Source of the DNA: Cephalotus follicularis
Taxonomy: Eukaryota > Streptophyta > Magnoliopsida > Oxalidales > Cephalotaceae
Length of the DNA: 64,000 bases
Direction: 5' to 3'
Assembly: GCA_001972305.1 (NCBI GenBank)
Contig: BDDD01000553.1
Location: 250,955 to 314,954, forward strand
The translations under genes and the position numbers were made by a program. This document shows, one piece after another, positions 11,276 through 21,477 of the stretch (positions within the stretch are counted from its first letter, which is position 1; each line of letters begins with the position of its first letter). The notes under the pieces are model-generated. The model made no database searches. It saw only the letters and a program-made list of their open reading frames with translations, and was not told where the DNA came from.

Positions 11276-13730
11276 TCATGGACTAGCTAAAGTGGAATCA
11301 ATGATCCCATCATCCAACCAACTTAGAATTTCTTTTTGTGTGCACTCTAATTGCTCGAATTCTTTCAGACATTCCATGAATTTGATATTAAAATCTTTGT
11401 CAAAGTATGTTTGGTCAGACGTGGCAAGTTTATGCGTGTAATGGGATAGATGATCCCATTCACTATCCAAATTTGGCTCATTAATCTTATTTTCTAGCAA
11501 CGTTAACACTTCCTCATTTTCTAGCCATTGTGTGTTAATCCTATCAGGAGTCGAGTGTAAAAGGAGAATCCAAAAGGGCATTAATCTCAACAGTGTCTGA
11601 GTCGGTATCACAATTGTCGCCAAAGAGGCTCACATATTGGTGCAAAGAGTTATTGTCAAGCGCCTCGGGTACACACTAGGATACTACCTCATCAATCATA
11701 TCTATGGCAAAACAATCTTCCTCACCTTGGCAAAACAATCTTCCTCATTTCCTAGGGATGTTAATGTTGGCCCATAAATCCAGGAGTGCTCTCTCTATGA
11801 GTAAATTTCCGATCTTGAAAGATATCAGATGAGCTCCGAGGTCTTTTAGTTTAGGTGGCAACTTGTTAGAAAGCACCGCGCTCACCTGCTCTGTTAGATA
11901 GACCATTTTCAGAATATGAGTTTTCAACTTACGCTTTGTGGTGCATAAGTCTTTTAGGAATTTGGCATAAGCTGGCACTTGCCATATCGCATCTAGGAGA
12001 GGAAGATTGATATGGACTTGCTTGAACAGTTCCATCATCTCTTCCATTCTTCCCAACTTCTTACCAAATGGAGGAACTAAAGACGGAGATCGCAAACACT
12101 CAGGAAAAAGGTGCTTTAGGTGAAGCAAGAGTGATGTCCTTTTCTTTCCCTTTTTGTTCACTCTCTTTATGCATGGATTCTTTAGTCACTTCCATTTTAG
12201 AAGTTCCAACTGTCACACCCCGTATTTCCATTCACGTACAATGAACCAGCATATGTGGTGATATCAGGATTTAAGCATAAATAATATTCCAGCATTTCAA
12301 TTAATAATCATAATCAAAATTGCGGAAGCATTCGATAAGCCGGAATATATATAAAACTGTCCGCACGCATCCCATACTACGTGTGGTTAAAACCACAATA
12401 TCCTTACATAAGGAAAGTACAACACTACGAGGTATGAACCGTTCAATCAATCGGAGGACACTCTGTCTTCATAACTCTTTTCATGAATTGGATCGAGATT
12501 TTGGACAGTTACTTATGGTTCTCCGATTACTCGACCACTTCTCAAAGTAGTAATTTCTTGGGCTTGTTCTAAGTGGGGACGGTGTCCAGACTGATTGTTC
12601 GGATTGAGTACCACTTGACTAGGTAGGTGACCTTCTTATCTCTTCCTAATGATATCAGCCAGTTGTCCTATTTGAGATTCCAACTTGGAAATGGATTGGG
12701 TATGTGAGTGAAGGATTTGATAATATTTTTGGCTATTCTTGGTGAGCCCCTCCAAAGCAAACAGTACCTTATCCATTTTATCCTCTGTTTCCATAGGCGA
12801 TTGCGGTGAAAAATTTGATTGCTGCACATCTCTATAGGCATTCTGATAAGGAATTGAATTATTTTGCCTATACGGTGGGTTGTGGCTGGTATTGGACTGC
12901 TTCCATGTGAAGTTAGGGTGATTCCTCCATCCCGGGTTATACGTGTTGGAGAATGGATCATTACCCGGTCTAGAGAATCCTTGCACTACTTGTGCTTGTT
13001 CTTGGATAAATTCAGGATATTGCACAGGAAGTGGGCAATCACTCGTGTAATGTGTTGGGCTAGCACATAAGGCTCATGCACCTTGTGCAATGGAAGTCTG
13101 AGTAGATTGCGTAGGAAGCGTTCCTATGGTTAGCACTTTATCTAATTTCTGAGATAGGATGTCCACCTTGGTCTTGATGGCTTCAAATTGGCTAACTTCA
13201 TATATACCTCCTTTCTTTTGAGTGCTAATGGGAGAAGACTCTACTAAGGATGATACATGATGTAGAGAGTTCTCGCTAAGAGCCTCAAACAATTGCCAAG
13301 CTTCGTCCTCACTCGTGTGTATGAATGTGCCTCCACATGAAGCATCTTGCTATGAGAAGCTAGTAGCTCGTCTAATCTGGTTAGTTTGACCAATGAGAAA
13401 ATATTTCTTGAGAAAATCGTGCTGTAATTGTGCCCATGTGGTGATGATCACATAATCCAAGGAGTGGAGCCATTGTTTAGCTCTATCCTTTAATGAGAAT
13501 GGAAACAAAATCAGCTTAAGATCATACTCTGACAAGTTCTGAATTTTAAACGTGGAGCATATTTCAATGAATTCATCCAAATGCTTGTATGGTTCCTCAT
13601 TGGCAAGTCCATAAAAGGATGGTAACATCTGAATAATACTAGACTTAATCTCATACTGAGCTACTTGGACATCAAGCACTCTAATGCACGAAGCAGTCAT
13701 ATATGCACCTGGGGTAAAATGTTGACTCAA
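11276..13730 (-). pseudogene. gag and protease-region remnants of the Athila-like element
   Basis: Fossil coding region, read from 13730 downwards. A capsid domain (GLANEEPYKHLDEFIEICST, FPFSLKDRAKQWLHSLD) lies at about 13730-13350. A spacer with a Q/N/P-rich stretch (HNPPYRQNNSIPYQN) lies at about 13025-12636. The conserved block before the protease (INLPLLDAIWQVPAYAKFLK, TEQVSAVLSNKLPPKLKDLG) lies at 12161-11745, and a further piece at 11623-11276. These match Athila-clade gag and PR regions. It is broken in several places and interrupted near 12211-12620. No polymerase domains follow. Confidence 0.85.
12211..12620 (-). mobile_element. short LTR-like fragment inside Athila gag
   Basis: The Athila reading is interrupted by about 400 bases starting CTGTCACACCCCGTATTTCC. 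In reverse this reads as a gypsy-type LTR end (GGGGTGTGACA). It contains a TATATATAAAA stretch near 12345. The right boundary is only approximate (about 12600-12635), and no coding sequence is present. It may be a truncated solo LTR. Confidence 0.45.
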
Positions 13731-13915
13731 GGGACGTCTTAGTTACGCATTATTATTTTCACTCATTATGTTATTCGCCCTAATGCAAGCTAAGGTTCTT
13801 TCAATCTCTAGGTCACAGGTAACTAATTATGAATCTAATGATCGAAGACCTAGCATGCAACAACTACAACGGAAAGAAGAAAATTTCCCAAGGTTTTTTT
13901 ATGACATCACTAAGC

Positions 13916-13933
13916 TCCCCGGCAACGGCGCCA
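13916..13933 (-). other. primer-binding site, tRNA-Asp type
   Basis: On the minus strand the sequence is TGGCGCCGTTGCCGGGGA, complementary to the 3' end of tRNA-Asp and typical of Athila elements. It lies a few bases inside the 5' LTR (13940-15567) and fixes the element's direction. Confidence 0.9.
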
Positions 13934-13939
13934 AAAATT

Positions 13940-15567
13940 TGATGGGTGTCGTTAAGCCAAATCAAAATTACCGTAATCTAACAATTAATATAGGAAAGTA
14001 GGGATCATTCCCACGAAGAGATTTGATGATATGCTATAAAAATGAAACTAGAATACTTAAACAAAAATAATAAATACTGACTTAAAATAATCTAAGCTAA
14101 CAATGCAAATAAAGTGAATTGAAAAGAGGATTGGTTTTGAATTAAACTACTTTAATGAAAAACTAAACAATTCAGAGCAAATAGTTAATGTAAACTAAAT
14201 AAATAAATAAATAAGAAAAGTGATATGAAAAAGCAATCCCATAGAGGTGGAAATCCCCTTATGCATATATATATTCAAGTTCATGGCACAAATTCTGTTT
14301 TAATAACACAGCAAATTAACACAGCAAACTAATGATTTAGCTTATGTACAACCTATCCTGTCAAACCTTGATACTCTCAAAAGGTTGATTGGTTAAAGGG
14401 TGTCTTTGGTTCAATCACATAAAAAGATATAGCATGATGTGAATGAATTAGAGCTACTAACACTAAATCATCAAAACATATTTTATATCATTAAAAATTC
14501 TTCTCATCAATGTCTCTCATACATTAAGAAGAAACAGTGTCTCACAAACATACAATTTAAATTAAAAACTAGAATTGAAATATATAAAATACATGAGTTC
14601 ATCTATATTTAGGGATTAAGAAACTTAACCAAACATGATGATGATGACGACAATTTTCTACACTGAATTCTTCATTAAAAACCAGCCGCTTCTTCAATCT
14701 CCAAGAATTGCCGTGCAAAACGTCTTGGCTCTATCCTAATGCGTCACCTCTTACTACTGCTCTTTCCTTATGATATCTATATAAAGCTGGCTAAAACCTA
14801 CTCTCTATTATTCGTATTAGACACGGAGAAAGTGCTGATTCATGAGGCGCATGGGCTGATTGGTTGTATGGGCTGCTGCATGTTGAAGCTTAATGCGCAT
14901 GAGATGCGCATGAGATATAATTGATTGGAATGGACACTTGTAGGCTTCTGATGGGTTGAAGATGTATGCATGTGTGGACTCTTGTGCGTGATTTGCATGT
15001 TGGCGTGTATGGGCTGGATGTAGGAGATGCTGGGCGTGTTGCATGGCTTCATGGGCTACTGTATATGTTGATTGGCTTACATGGAGATGGCATCATGGAC
15101 TCGTGTGCGAACATGGATACTGGGCTGAATTGAAGAATGATGGGCATGGATTGGTGCAGGCAGCAAAGAATTGAAAATATGGAGAGTGATGTCATGATGA
15201 TGTAATCAATAGGTTCAACGTGTTTCAACATTTGTTATCTTGCAATATCTTTTCATCGGAACTTCAGAATGAATCAGCCCAAGAAGGAAAAGTGCTCCAA
15301 ATAATTTTATGAACAAAATGAGTCCAATATTCAATATCTTCTAAGCCTTAAATTTTGACTTCTCTCGCTTAAGTGGGTGCACTCTTTAACAGATCTTTGA
15401 CATCAAACCACTTTAAATCAAAAAGTAATGTTTATCCTCCATTTTCTCTTATTCCGCGATAATGAACATAATACATGAAAATCAAATAAACACAACTACA
15501 GTAGTATATTTCAAGCATAAAATATAATAAAAAAATCATTAAAAATAACACATTTTTATGCTTATAA
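13940..15567 (-). repeat. 5' LTR of the Athila-like element
   Basis: Plus-strand reading starts TGATGGGTGTCGTTAAGCC and ends ATTTTTATGCTTATA, next to the duplicated target GAGGC. It is a close copy of 7879-9471 and slightly longer, owing to small internal duplications. TATATAAAG near 14778 is a TATA-like word in the wrong direction for this LTR. Confidence 0.9.
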
Positions 15568-15782
15568 GAGGCTAGCCCAGGGACGGACGGAGGTGTTCAT
15601 GAGGAGGTCTTAGAGCTTCGACAGCAGGTGTCCCAGGTGCAGACAACGTTGGAGGACTCAGATGATGGCCACTCAAATGGGGTCTCAGTCCAGACGCACA
15701 CCATATGATCAGAGTTCATAGCAGAACCGGTACTCCCCCTTCCAACCATCTCCAGAATCGGACCATAGCGATGACGAGTCAT

Positions 15783-16305
15783 AGTTTGTTATTTTGACAC
15801 AGTTTAAGACTGTTTGTGAAATTATTACACTTTTTATAAATATGCTATAAATTTCATTTACATTGTTTTGTTACCTTAATGTGAATGAAATGTTCCATTG
15901 AGAATTTATGGATGGAGTCCGTTGGACAATTGAAATATAAAATGTTATTGTGGCTGCTACTGAAAAATGAATTGCAGGTTTTGCTTGGATATGGGGAATG
16001 GATTCTGCTGATAAATCCATTAGTAGAATCTGCAGAATGGCGAGGGCATGGCGAGGCTTATGCCCTCATAATTCGGTAGCAAATCTACACAGCGAGGGTT
16101 GACGAGGGTAGAGGCGTGTACCGAGCAGATGACGGCGAGAGGCGCGTACCCTCGCCATACCCCCGCACATGGTGCGGGCAATCTATGTTGAGGGTAGAGG
16201 TGACTGTCGTTGTGCCCTCGCCACACCCTGGCCATGTTGATGGCGAGGAGGTATGTGGTGATGGTTTCTTCCCCTCGCCGTTGACTGGTTTTTTTTTTTG
16301 TAGTT
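15783..16305 (+). repeat. right subterminal region and terminus of the CACTA element
   Basis: After the last exon comes a non-coding stretch, then a GC-rich cluster (about 16030-16285) of CCTCGCC/GGCGAGG words in both orientations. Such clusters are the usual subterminal transposase-binding repeats of CACTA elements. It ends in a run of T followed by GTAGT (16289-16305), the inverted counterpart of ACTACAAAA. The 3-bp target duplication cannot be checked because the left end is not in view. Confidence 0.75.
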
Positions 16306-17580
16306 ATAGGAATGAATGAAAATATCAAGCCTTTCTTATTCTTTAAGTAAATTGACTAAGTAAAAAAATATCCATTCATAATTAAATCATCTCATGATTT
16401 AATTAATTAGTGTGTCACAATAATTTATTTTCTTTACACCCGGTTTTGGATATCAACACTTGTATTGTGTGTGACCCTTTAGGTTCATTATTATGCATGC
16501 CGTAGATTTAAATTTCGAATCCTACAATCATCAAATTAGATATTTTCCATCACATGAAAAATATTCTAATTGCTATTTTGAATTAAATAACTCTTTTAAT
16601 TATTTTTTCTCTGAGACAAGTTATCAAACTATCTTAGGCATTCTACTGATCAACATTGACATCTAGCAATGCATGCATACTGACCCCTAGGTAATATGAA
16701 TTTACCTTGAACCATTAAATTCAGGTACGTGCATGTACAATCCTTCCATCATCAAAGCTCTAATCAAACCTAGGGTATGGATAGCGCCAAACCCTAATAG
16801 TTTAATTTATAGGTACCACGATATACTGTAATTAGCCCTGTCATATTAGAAGTGCCCATCTAATATGAACTAGTGATATTAGAACCTTTTCTGCATATCA
16901 CTGCTCTTACCCTGGCCAGAGATTTATGCTAATGACTAATCAATCTGAGCATATATGCCTTTTACTGAGAGTGGTGGATTCATTCTTGCACACTCACCTA
17001 TCACTGCCATAAACCTACCATACCCAATATGTGCCTATTTACTCCATGTGGTTAGGAGACATATGTAAGCATTATTAGAGTACAATAACCTATGCACAAG
17101 ATATCAGTGGTGGCTCATGTCTAAGGACCACTGGTGCACTGCTACTGTTAGGAATGTCTGTTTGACGCACAGTAAAAATTTCATACATGCACTCCATTTA
17201 GTGAGTCAACTTCAGTGAACTCATTTATTCATGTGTATTGCCCTTGTCTCAACAAGATGACAAGTGAGATCGGTCACCCTCTATACGAGCTAGCATACTA
17301 CGTGATGATCTTACTAGAATAAGTATGCCCTGAGTATGTAATCCTATGACCAGGAAGATTAGGAATAAAGTTTACCGAGGCTCCAATTCTCACATCTTGA
17401 TCTCATCAAGAAATTGGTTCCTCCAACTTTAATCTAAGGACATTCAATTATTAATGCATAACATGAACTCATAGCCATAGATAGTGAATATACATCTTTA
17501 TTGAATATTAAGGATAAGCTTACAATTTACATAAACAATTTACATAAATTGGTAATTGCTTGCATGACTTATTCCTAACA
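16306..17580 (-). repeat. copia LTR (minus strand), 3' LTR of remnant A, cut by the CACTA element
   Basis: The right edge is TTATTCCTAACA at 17580, in reverse TGTTAGGAATAAG, followed by the purine tract (ATCTCTCAC in plus reading) and RNase H coding. Its sequence matches the copia LTR at 40225-41741 in reverse over long stretches, for example around the CTTCCTGGTCATAGGATT block. The left edge coincides with the CACTA terminus, so the DNA transposon probably jumped into this LTR. Confidence 0.78.
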
Positions 17581-19506
17581 ATCTCTCACTAGCACTGAAG
17601 CCAATTGCCATTGTGTCTTACACCTATGGCTGTCAGATGACACTCAAATACAGCTCGCGGTAAAGCTTTAGTCAAAGAGTATGCTATGTTATCTTCCCCT
17701 AGTACACTCTCCATATTCTTTCTATGATTTCTCATATTAGGTGAAAGCACTGTAGAATATGTTTTGATCTGGCGTGTGACCTTGGTTCCTTTGCTTGTGT
17801 TATGGCCCAATTGTTCTCACAGTATATAGATACTGGATCCTCAATGGTAGGAACAACACAAAAATTTGAGATGAACTTCTTCATCTAAACACCTTTTTTA
17901 GCAGCTTCAGACGTCGCTATGTATTTAGCTTCCATGACTGCATCTGTAGTGGTTGATAGCCTAGAACGTTTCCAGCTCACAGCCCCACAATTTAAGGTGA
18001 ATACAAACCCTGAGGTTGAATTTGAGTCATCCAAGTATGTTTGACAATTAGAGTCAGTAAAAACCCTATATTTTCAAACATTGTTATGCATATAGTAGGA
18101 ACAAATGCTTAATCCTGTTAAGATACTTTAGGATGTCTTTGATAGATTTCAAGTGACCATCAGCTGGATATGGCTGACATCTTCTTATAACACTTACAAT
18201 ATAGGTGATATCAGGCCTAGTGCACAGCATAGCATACACGATGCTTCCTATTTTTGAAGCATAAGGGATGTGCATCATCCTCAACTTCTGTTCAGGTGTC
18301 TTGGGAGACATATCTTTAGAGAGAGAGATTCCATGATAGAGTGGTATGAAACCTCTCTTAGAATTTCCAATGCTAAACCGTTTCAGCACTTTGTCAATGT
18401 ATAAAGATTGGGACAATCCAAGCATCCTATTTTCTCTATATCTATAGACTTTTATCCCCAAAATATCGGAAGGTTACCCCAAGTCTTTCATGGAGAAAAA
18501 TGTGGATAACCATGCCTTTACATCCGATAGCATATCTACATCATTCATAATGAGTAATATGTCATCGATATACAAGACTGCAAAAGTCACTAAGCTCCCA
18601 TTGTTCTTCTTGTATACATAAGATTCATCCTGATTTTTTATGAAATCAAATTTTTTGATTGATTTATCGAATCAGATGTTCCATCTCCTTGATGCTTACT
18701 TCAGTCCATAAATGAACCTTTCCAGCTTGCACACTTTGTGGTTCTCACCACTGGATATAAAACCCTCAGGTTGGGTCCTATAGATGTCATCATCAATATT
18801 TCCACTAAGGAAGGAAATCTTTACATCCATCTGCCATATCTCATAATCATAGTGTGCAACTATGACAAGCAAAATCCTTATGGATTTAAGCATGGCTACT
18901 GGGGAGAACTTTTCCTTATAGTCTATGCCCTCCCTTTTGTTATAGACTCTGGCTACTAGCCTAGCTTTGAAGGTTTTCACCTTCCCATCATCTCTAATCT
19001 TTCGTTTGCAAATCCATTTGCACCCTAAGGGTTTAACCCCTTCAGATGCATCTATCAATTTCCAAAACTAATTTGAGTACATGGATTCCATTTCAGATTT
19101 CATGGCAGTAAGCCATATTTTAGAGTCCTTATCTGATATGGCATCTTGAAAGCTCAATGGATCATCATCCATGAGATTTACCTCTTGAGTGCCCTCGTTG
19201 AGGAAGGTACGTAATATCTGTCAAGTGCTCGAGACACTCGGTCTGACCTTCAATGAGGTTCTTGTGTAATTGCGGGTTTAACTATTTGGAATTCAGCAGT
19301 TTTACTTGTTCCAGGTAGATCCTTAATTTGTGTTGCTTGAGATATATCATCAAGCTCTACTTTGCTCCATATGCTTCCTTCTAACAGGAATTCCTTCTCA
19401 AGGAAAGTAGCATGTGTTGACATGAATACATTACCCTCGGGAGGATAGTAAAATAACACCCTTTTGTTTCTTTAGGGTATCCTCTAAATTTACAATGTAT
19501 GGATCA
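17581..19506 (-). pseudogene. Ty1/copia remnant A: integrase end, reverse transcriptase and RNase H
   Basis: Fossil coding remnant on the minus strand. The downstream part of integrase (NVFMSTHATFLEKEFLLEGS) lies at about 19459-19250. Reverse transcriptase ([40 protein letters not shown]) lies at about 19058-18470, then 18461-18084, and the RNase H end at about 17940-17589. Gag, protease and most of integrase are absent, because copia B interrupts it at 19507. It is broken, with around ten disruptions. Close relatives are copies E and F in this window. Confidence 0.87.
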
Positions 19507-20235
19507 TGTTAGATTATGGGTGTCTCTGCAAGCCACAAGGTGGCTGGATGCATATGTATTACACTCCTTGTAAATACAATCTAAATTCCTTTTATGTTTC
19601 ATTGTGCAATTTCTAGGATTTATGGCAAGCCATGTGTATGTTATCCCAAAATTATCATTGATCAGTTTAATTTATATTAACTTAATACACATATGGTGCC
19701 CTGTCTCTCAAAGGGTTGGATGTCATGCCGGGGAGGCTATGAGAATGACTACCTTACTCATTTTTGACAAAATGTTCCAAGTAGAAGGTTCACTTTCTTA
19801 GGGCAATTGATGAACAAGATAGACTTGTCGTATTATGCTTGCTCCCAGGTTTAGTGGAGGGTGAATTATGTCATCGTCATTTGGGGTTCACCCATAAGGT
19901 GATACGGGGTGCATGCTGAGAGCATGTTCACTGAACTGAACCACCATAGGAATCCTATTTGGATAGTCACTTACTTGTGTCAACAGTGATTTCTATCTGT
20001 ATCGGTAGTGTATAGTCGGGCCATACGTGACCTGCGTTGTTCCCGAGACCTGTGTAACGCACGAGATTTTCCTATGTTGTAATTTCACAATGTAAATGTG
20101 TTTTTATTGTGGGATTAATAAAGTGATGGGTTTTAGAGGCTTTGATGATGTTTTCCAAACTCTAATAATGTGAATTTTAGAGTAAAAATGTTAAAGGAAT
20201 GTTAAAAGGGTAAAACGGCGCTGTTTTGGGGAAAA

Positions 20236-20385
20236 CGCGTCGACGCCTTTCTGAATGCATCGATGTCTTTGGGTCTGAGAGATGCACGTAACTGCATGCA
20301 CATGCACATCGATGCAGGCGAGGAAATCGACGCCCTCGCGTAAAAAGGGAAAAGACGTCGACGTCTTTTAAGAAGACGTTGATAC
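20236..20385. repeat. motif array 1 of the 2,725-bp solo LTR
   Basis: Five to six near-palindromes: GCGTCGACGC (20237-20246, perfect), GCATCGATGT (20257-20266), ACATCGATGC (near 20307), AAATCGACGCC (near 20324), the perfect 18-bp palindrome AAAGACGTCGACGTCTTT (20351-20368) and AAGACGTTGATACG (near 20372). It sits upstream of the presumed transcription start. Confidence 0.85.
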
Positions 20386-21144
20386 GTAACATTGAATGTC
20401 AGGCACGTTACTCTGCTGACAAAATAACATGCAAGTGAACGACTTTTGAGGCTTTAACCAGGCATATTAACATGCAGATCATGATGTGTTGAGCATGCAT
20501 TATGGTACCCTAAACTGCTAGGACTGAAATGGCAGAAGTGGGAAGGCATGTGAGAGCGTGCATTGGCCTTGGAAGCAAGAGGGAGACACCTGGTGCGCCA
20601 TGCAACCAGGTGTGGAGAAGGTGTAAAGAAAGAGGAGATTCTTGCGTTGGTGCAGATGGAAACAAACTTCGACCTACATAAAACTCCCTTCTCTTCCAAA
20701 AACGAACGAGGAGAAAAAGAAGAGAAAGGAAAACACAAAAGAAACGGTGAGGAGGGATAAACGCTTTCACCATTGTTGAACTTGGTTGGAGCTTGAAACT
20801 GGGAGCTGGTGGCTTGCAGCAACGGGGCGGACCTGGGGGCTGCTGTGACCAGTTTGGAACGCAAAGAGGTGGACTTTCTAGTTCCTAACTTGGAACAAAA
20901 AGGTAGGGGAAGCCATAACTGTAATCTTGAGATTAATGTTCATGCATGGACTATGGTTTTGGTGTATGAATTGCATGATTACTGGATTGTTGTTGCTCAT
21001 TGGATCAATGCCATGTTATGCTAGATATGTGATATGTATCAGCATATTGGTTTCCTGCCTTGATTACATGTTATCTTGCATGCATACGGTTTGTAATGGT
21101 TACTGTTTGTTACGTCGTGAGGAAGAAGACGATTGGCACTCGAA

Positions 21145-21477
21145 ACACGTCGACGCCTTTTTGAGAACATCGACGCCTTTGGGTTATTTGCTTGGTTACT
21201 GACGTGAAACAGATCAACGTCTTTGGAAAAACATCGACGCCTTAGGCTATCTGCTTGGGTTTTGACGTATTACAAGTCGACGCCTAAGGTTCCCACCTTA
21301 ACGCGTCGACGCCGTAAGCAATACACTGACATTTAAAGGTTCTAGACCTTGAGCGTTGATGCGTATAAAATGGACATCGACGTCTTTAAACAGTAGAAAG
21401 CGCTGACACTAAGGGCTTGGACATCGACGTTTATGGACAAAGACATCGATGCCTTTTAATAGACATCGACGTCTTTT
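21145..21477. repeat. motif array 2 of the 2,725-bp solo LTR
   Basis: About ten copies of the (A/G)CRTCGACGYCTTT motif near 21146, 21166, 21211, 21231, 21274, 21302, 21373, 21421, 21441 and 21462. They include a perfect GCGTCGACGC at 21303-21312. Spacers of 10-60 bases are dissimilar. It lies downstream of the presumed start, separated from array 1 by about 760 bases that carry none. Confidence 0.87.

Larger units (their letters stand above)
7879..15567 (-). mobile_element. Athila-like Ty3/gypsy element with both LTRs, shortened inside
   Basis: Minus-strand element with LTRs at 7879-9471 and 13940-15567, flanked by an exact 5-bp duplication GAGGC (7874-7878 and 15568-15572) inside the CACTA gene. 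The primer-binding site matches tRNA-Asp as usual for Athila, and the gag protein is Athila-type. The interior is only about 4.5 kb, with no clear reverse transcriptase or integrase, so most of pol is missing. The copy is broken, with roughly ten or more disruptions. By eye the two LTRs are about 93-95% alike over their first several hundred bases, suggesting an insertion a few million years old. It is younger than the CACTA element. Confidence 0.88.
3583..15782 (+). pseudogene. second CACTA gene, Transposase_24 (Ptta/En/Spm) family, split by two insertions
   Basis: Exons can be followed by homology and splice borders. A start lies at about 3583 (MPSRVTRFS). Other exons are near 3822-3920 (TCPRRGWRILGLFG), 3999-4120 (KNTITSIIKCRILQPWTTW), 4206-4475 (DYFHFLP, then VWDKMVNIWMSEDFKKWARK and AANRANEEHT), 7332-7385 (YTGGSYTMERQLKIG), 7447-7560 (KVVDVFYDIHRRAGNDTLPP) and 7642-7878. 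The C-terminus resumes at 15573-15782 (LELRQQVSQVQ, then QPSPESDHSDDES). The order and the WMSEDF..KNAANR and TGGS blocks match the plant Transposase_24 family, usually paired with TNP2. Stops and a frame change are present in several exons, for example near 4266 and in the last exon. Two retroelements sit in it, at 4476-7331 and 7879-15567. Confidence 0.85.
964..16305 (+). mobile_element. CACTA (En/Spm) DNA transposon, degenerate and interrupted
   Basis: A class II cut-and-paste element recognised by two genes in the usual order: a TNP2-like transposase (Transposase_21 family) and a second gene of the plant Transposase_24 (Ptta/En/Spm) family. Its right end is a T-run followed by GTAGT near 16289-16305, close to the inverted terminal CACTACAAAAA consensus with the outermost base changed. 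GC-rich subterminal repeats precede it. The left end is outside the window, or lost behind the LTR ending at 963. It has been interrupted at least three times: LTR at 963, LTR at 4476-7331, Athila-like element at 7879-15567. Without the latter two it would be about 4.8 kb here. It is the oldest recognisable layer of the left third. Confidence 0.88.

Noticed and set aside
12211-12620. A separate small DNA transposon (MITE)
   Set aside because: No terminal inverted repeats were seen. The TGTCACACCCC start fits a reversed gypsy LTR end better.
14739-15231. Open frames in the right Athila LTR (and the matching 8738-9285)
   Set aside because: Repeated in both LTRs with differing frames; no domain. 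Part of the LTR.
20454-20864. Overlapping open frames of 65-136 codons suggesting a host gene
   Set aside because: They lie inside a solo LTR with exact target duplications, and no domain is recognisable.
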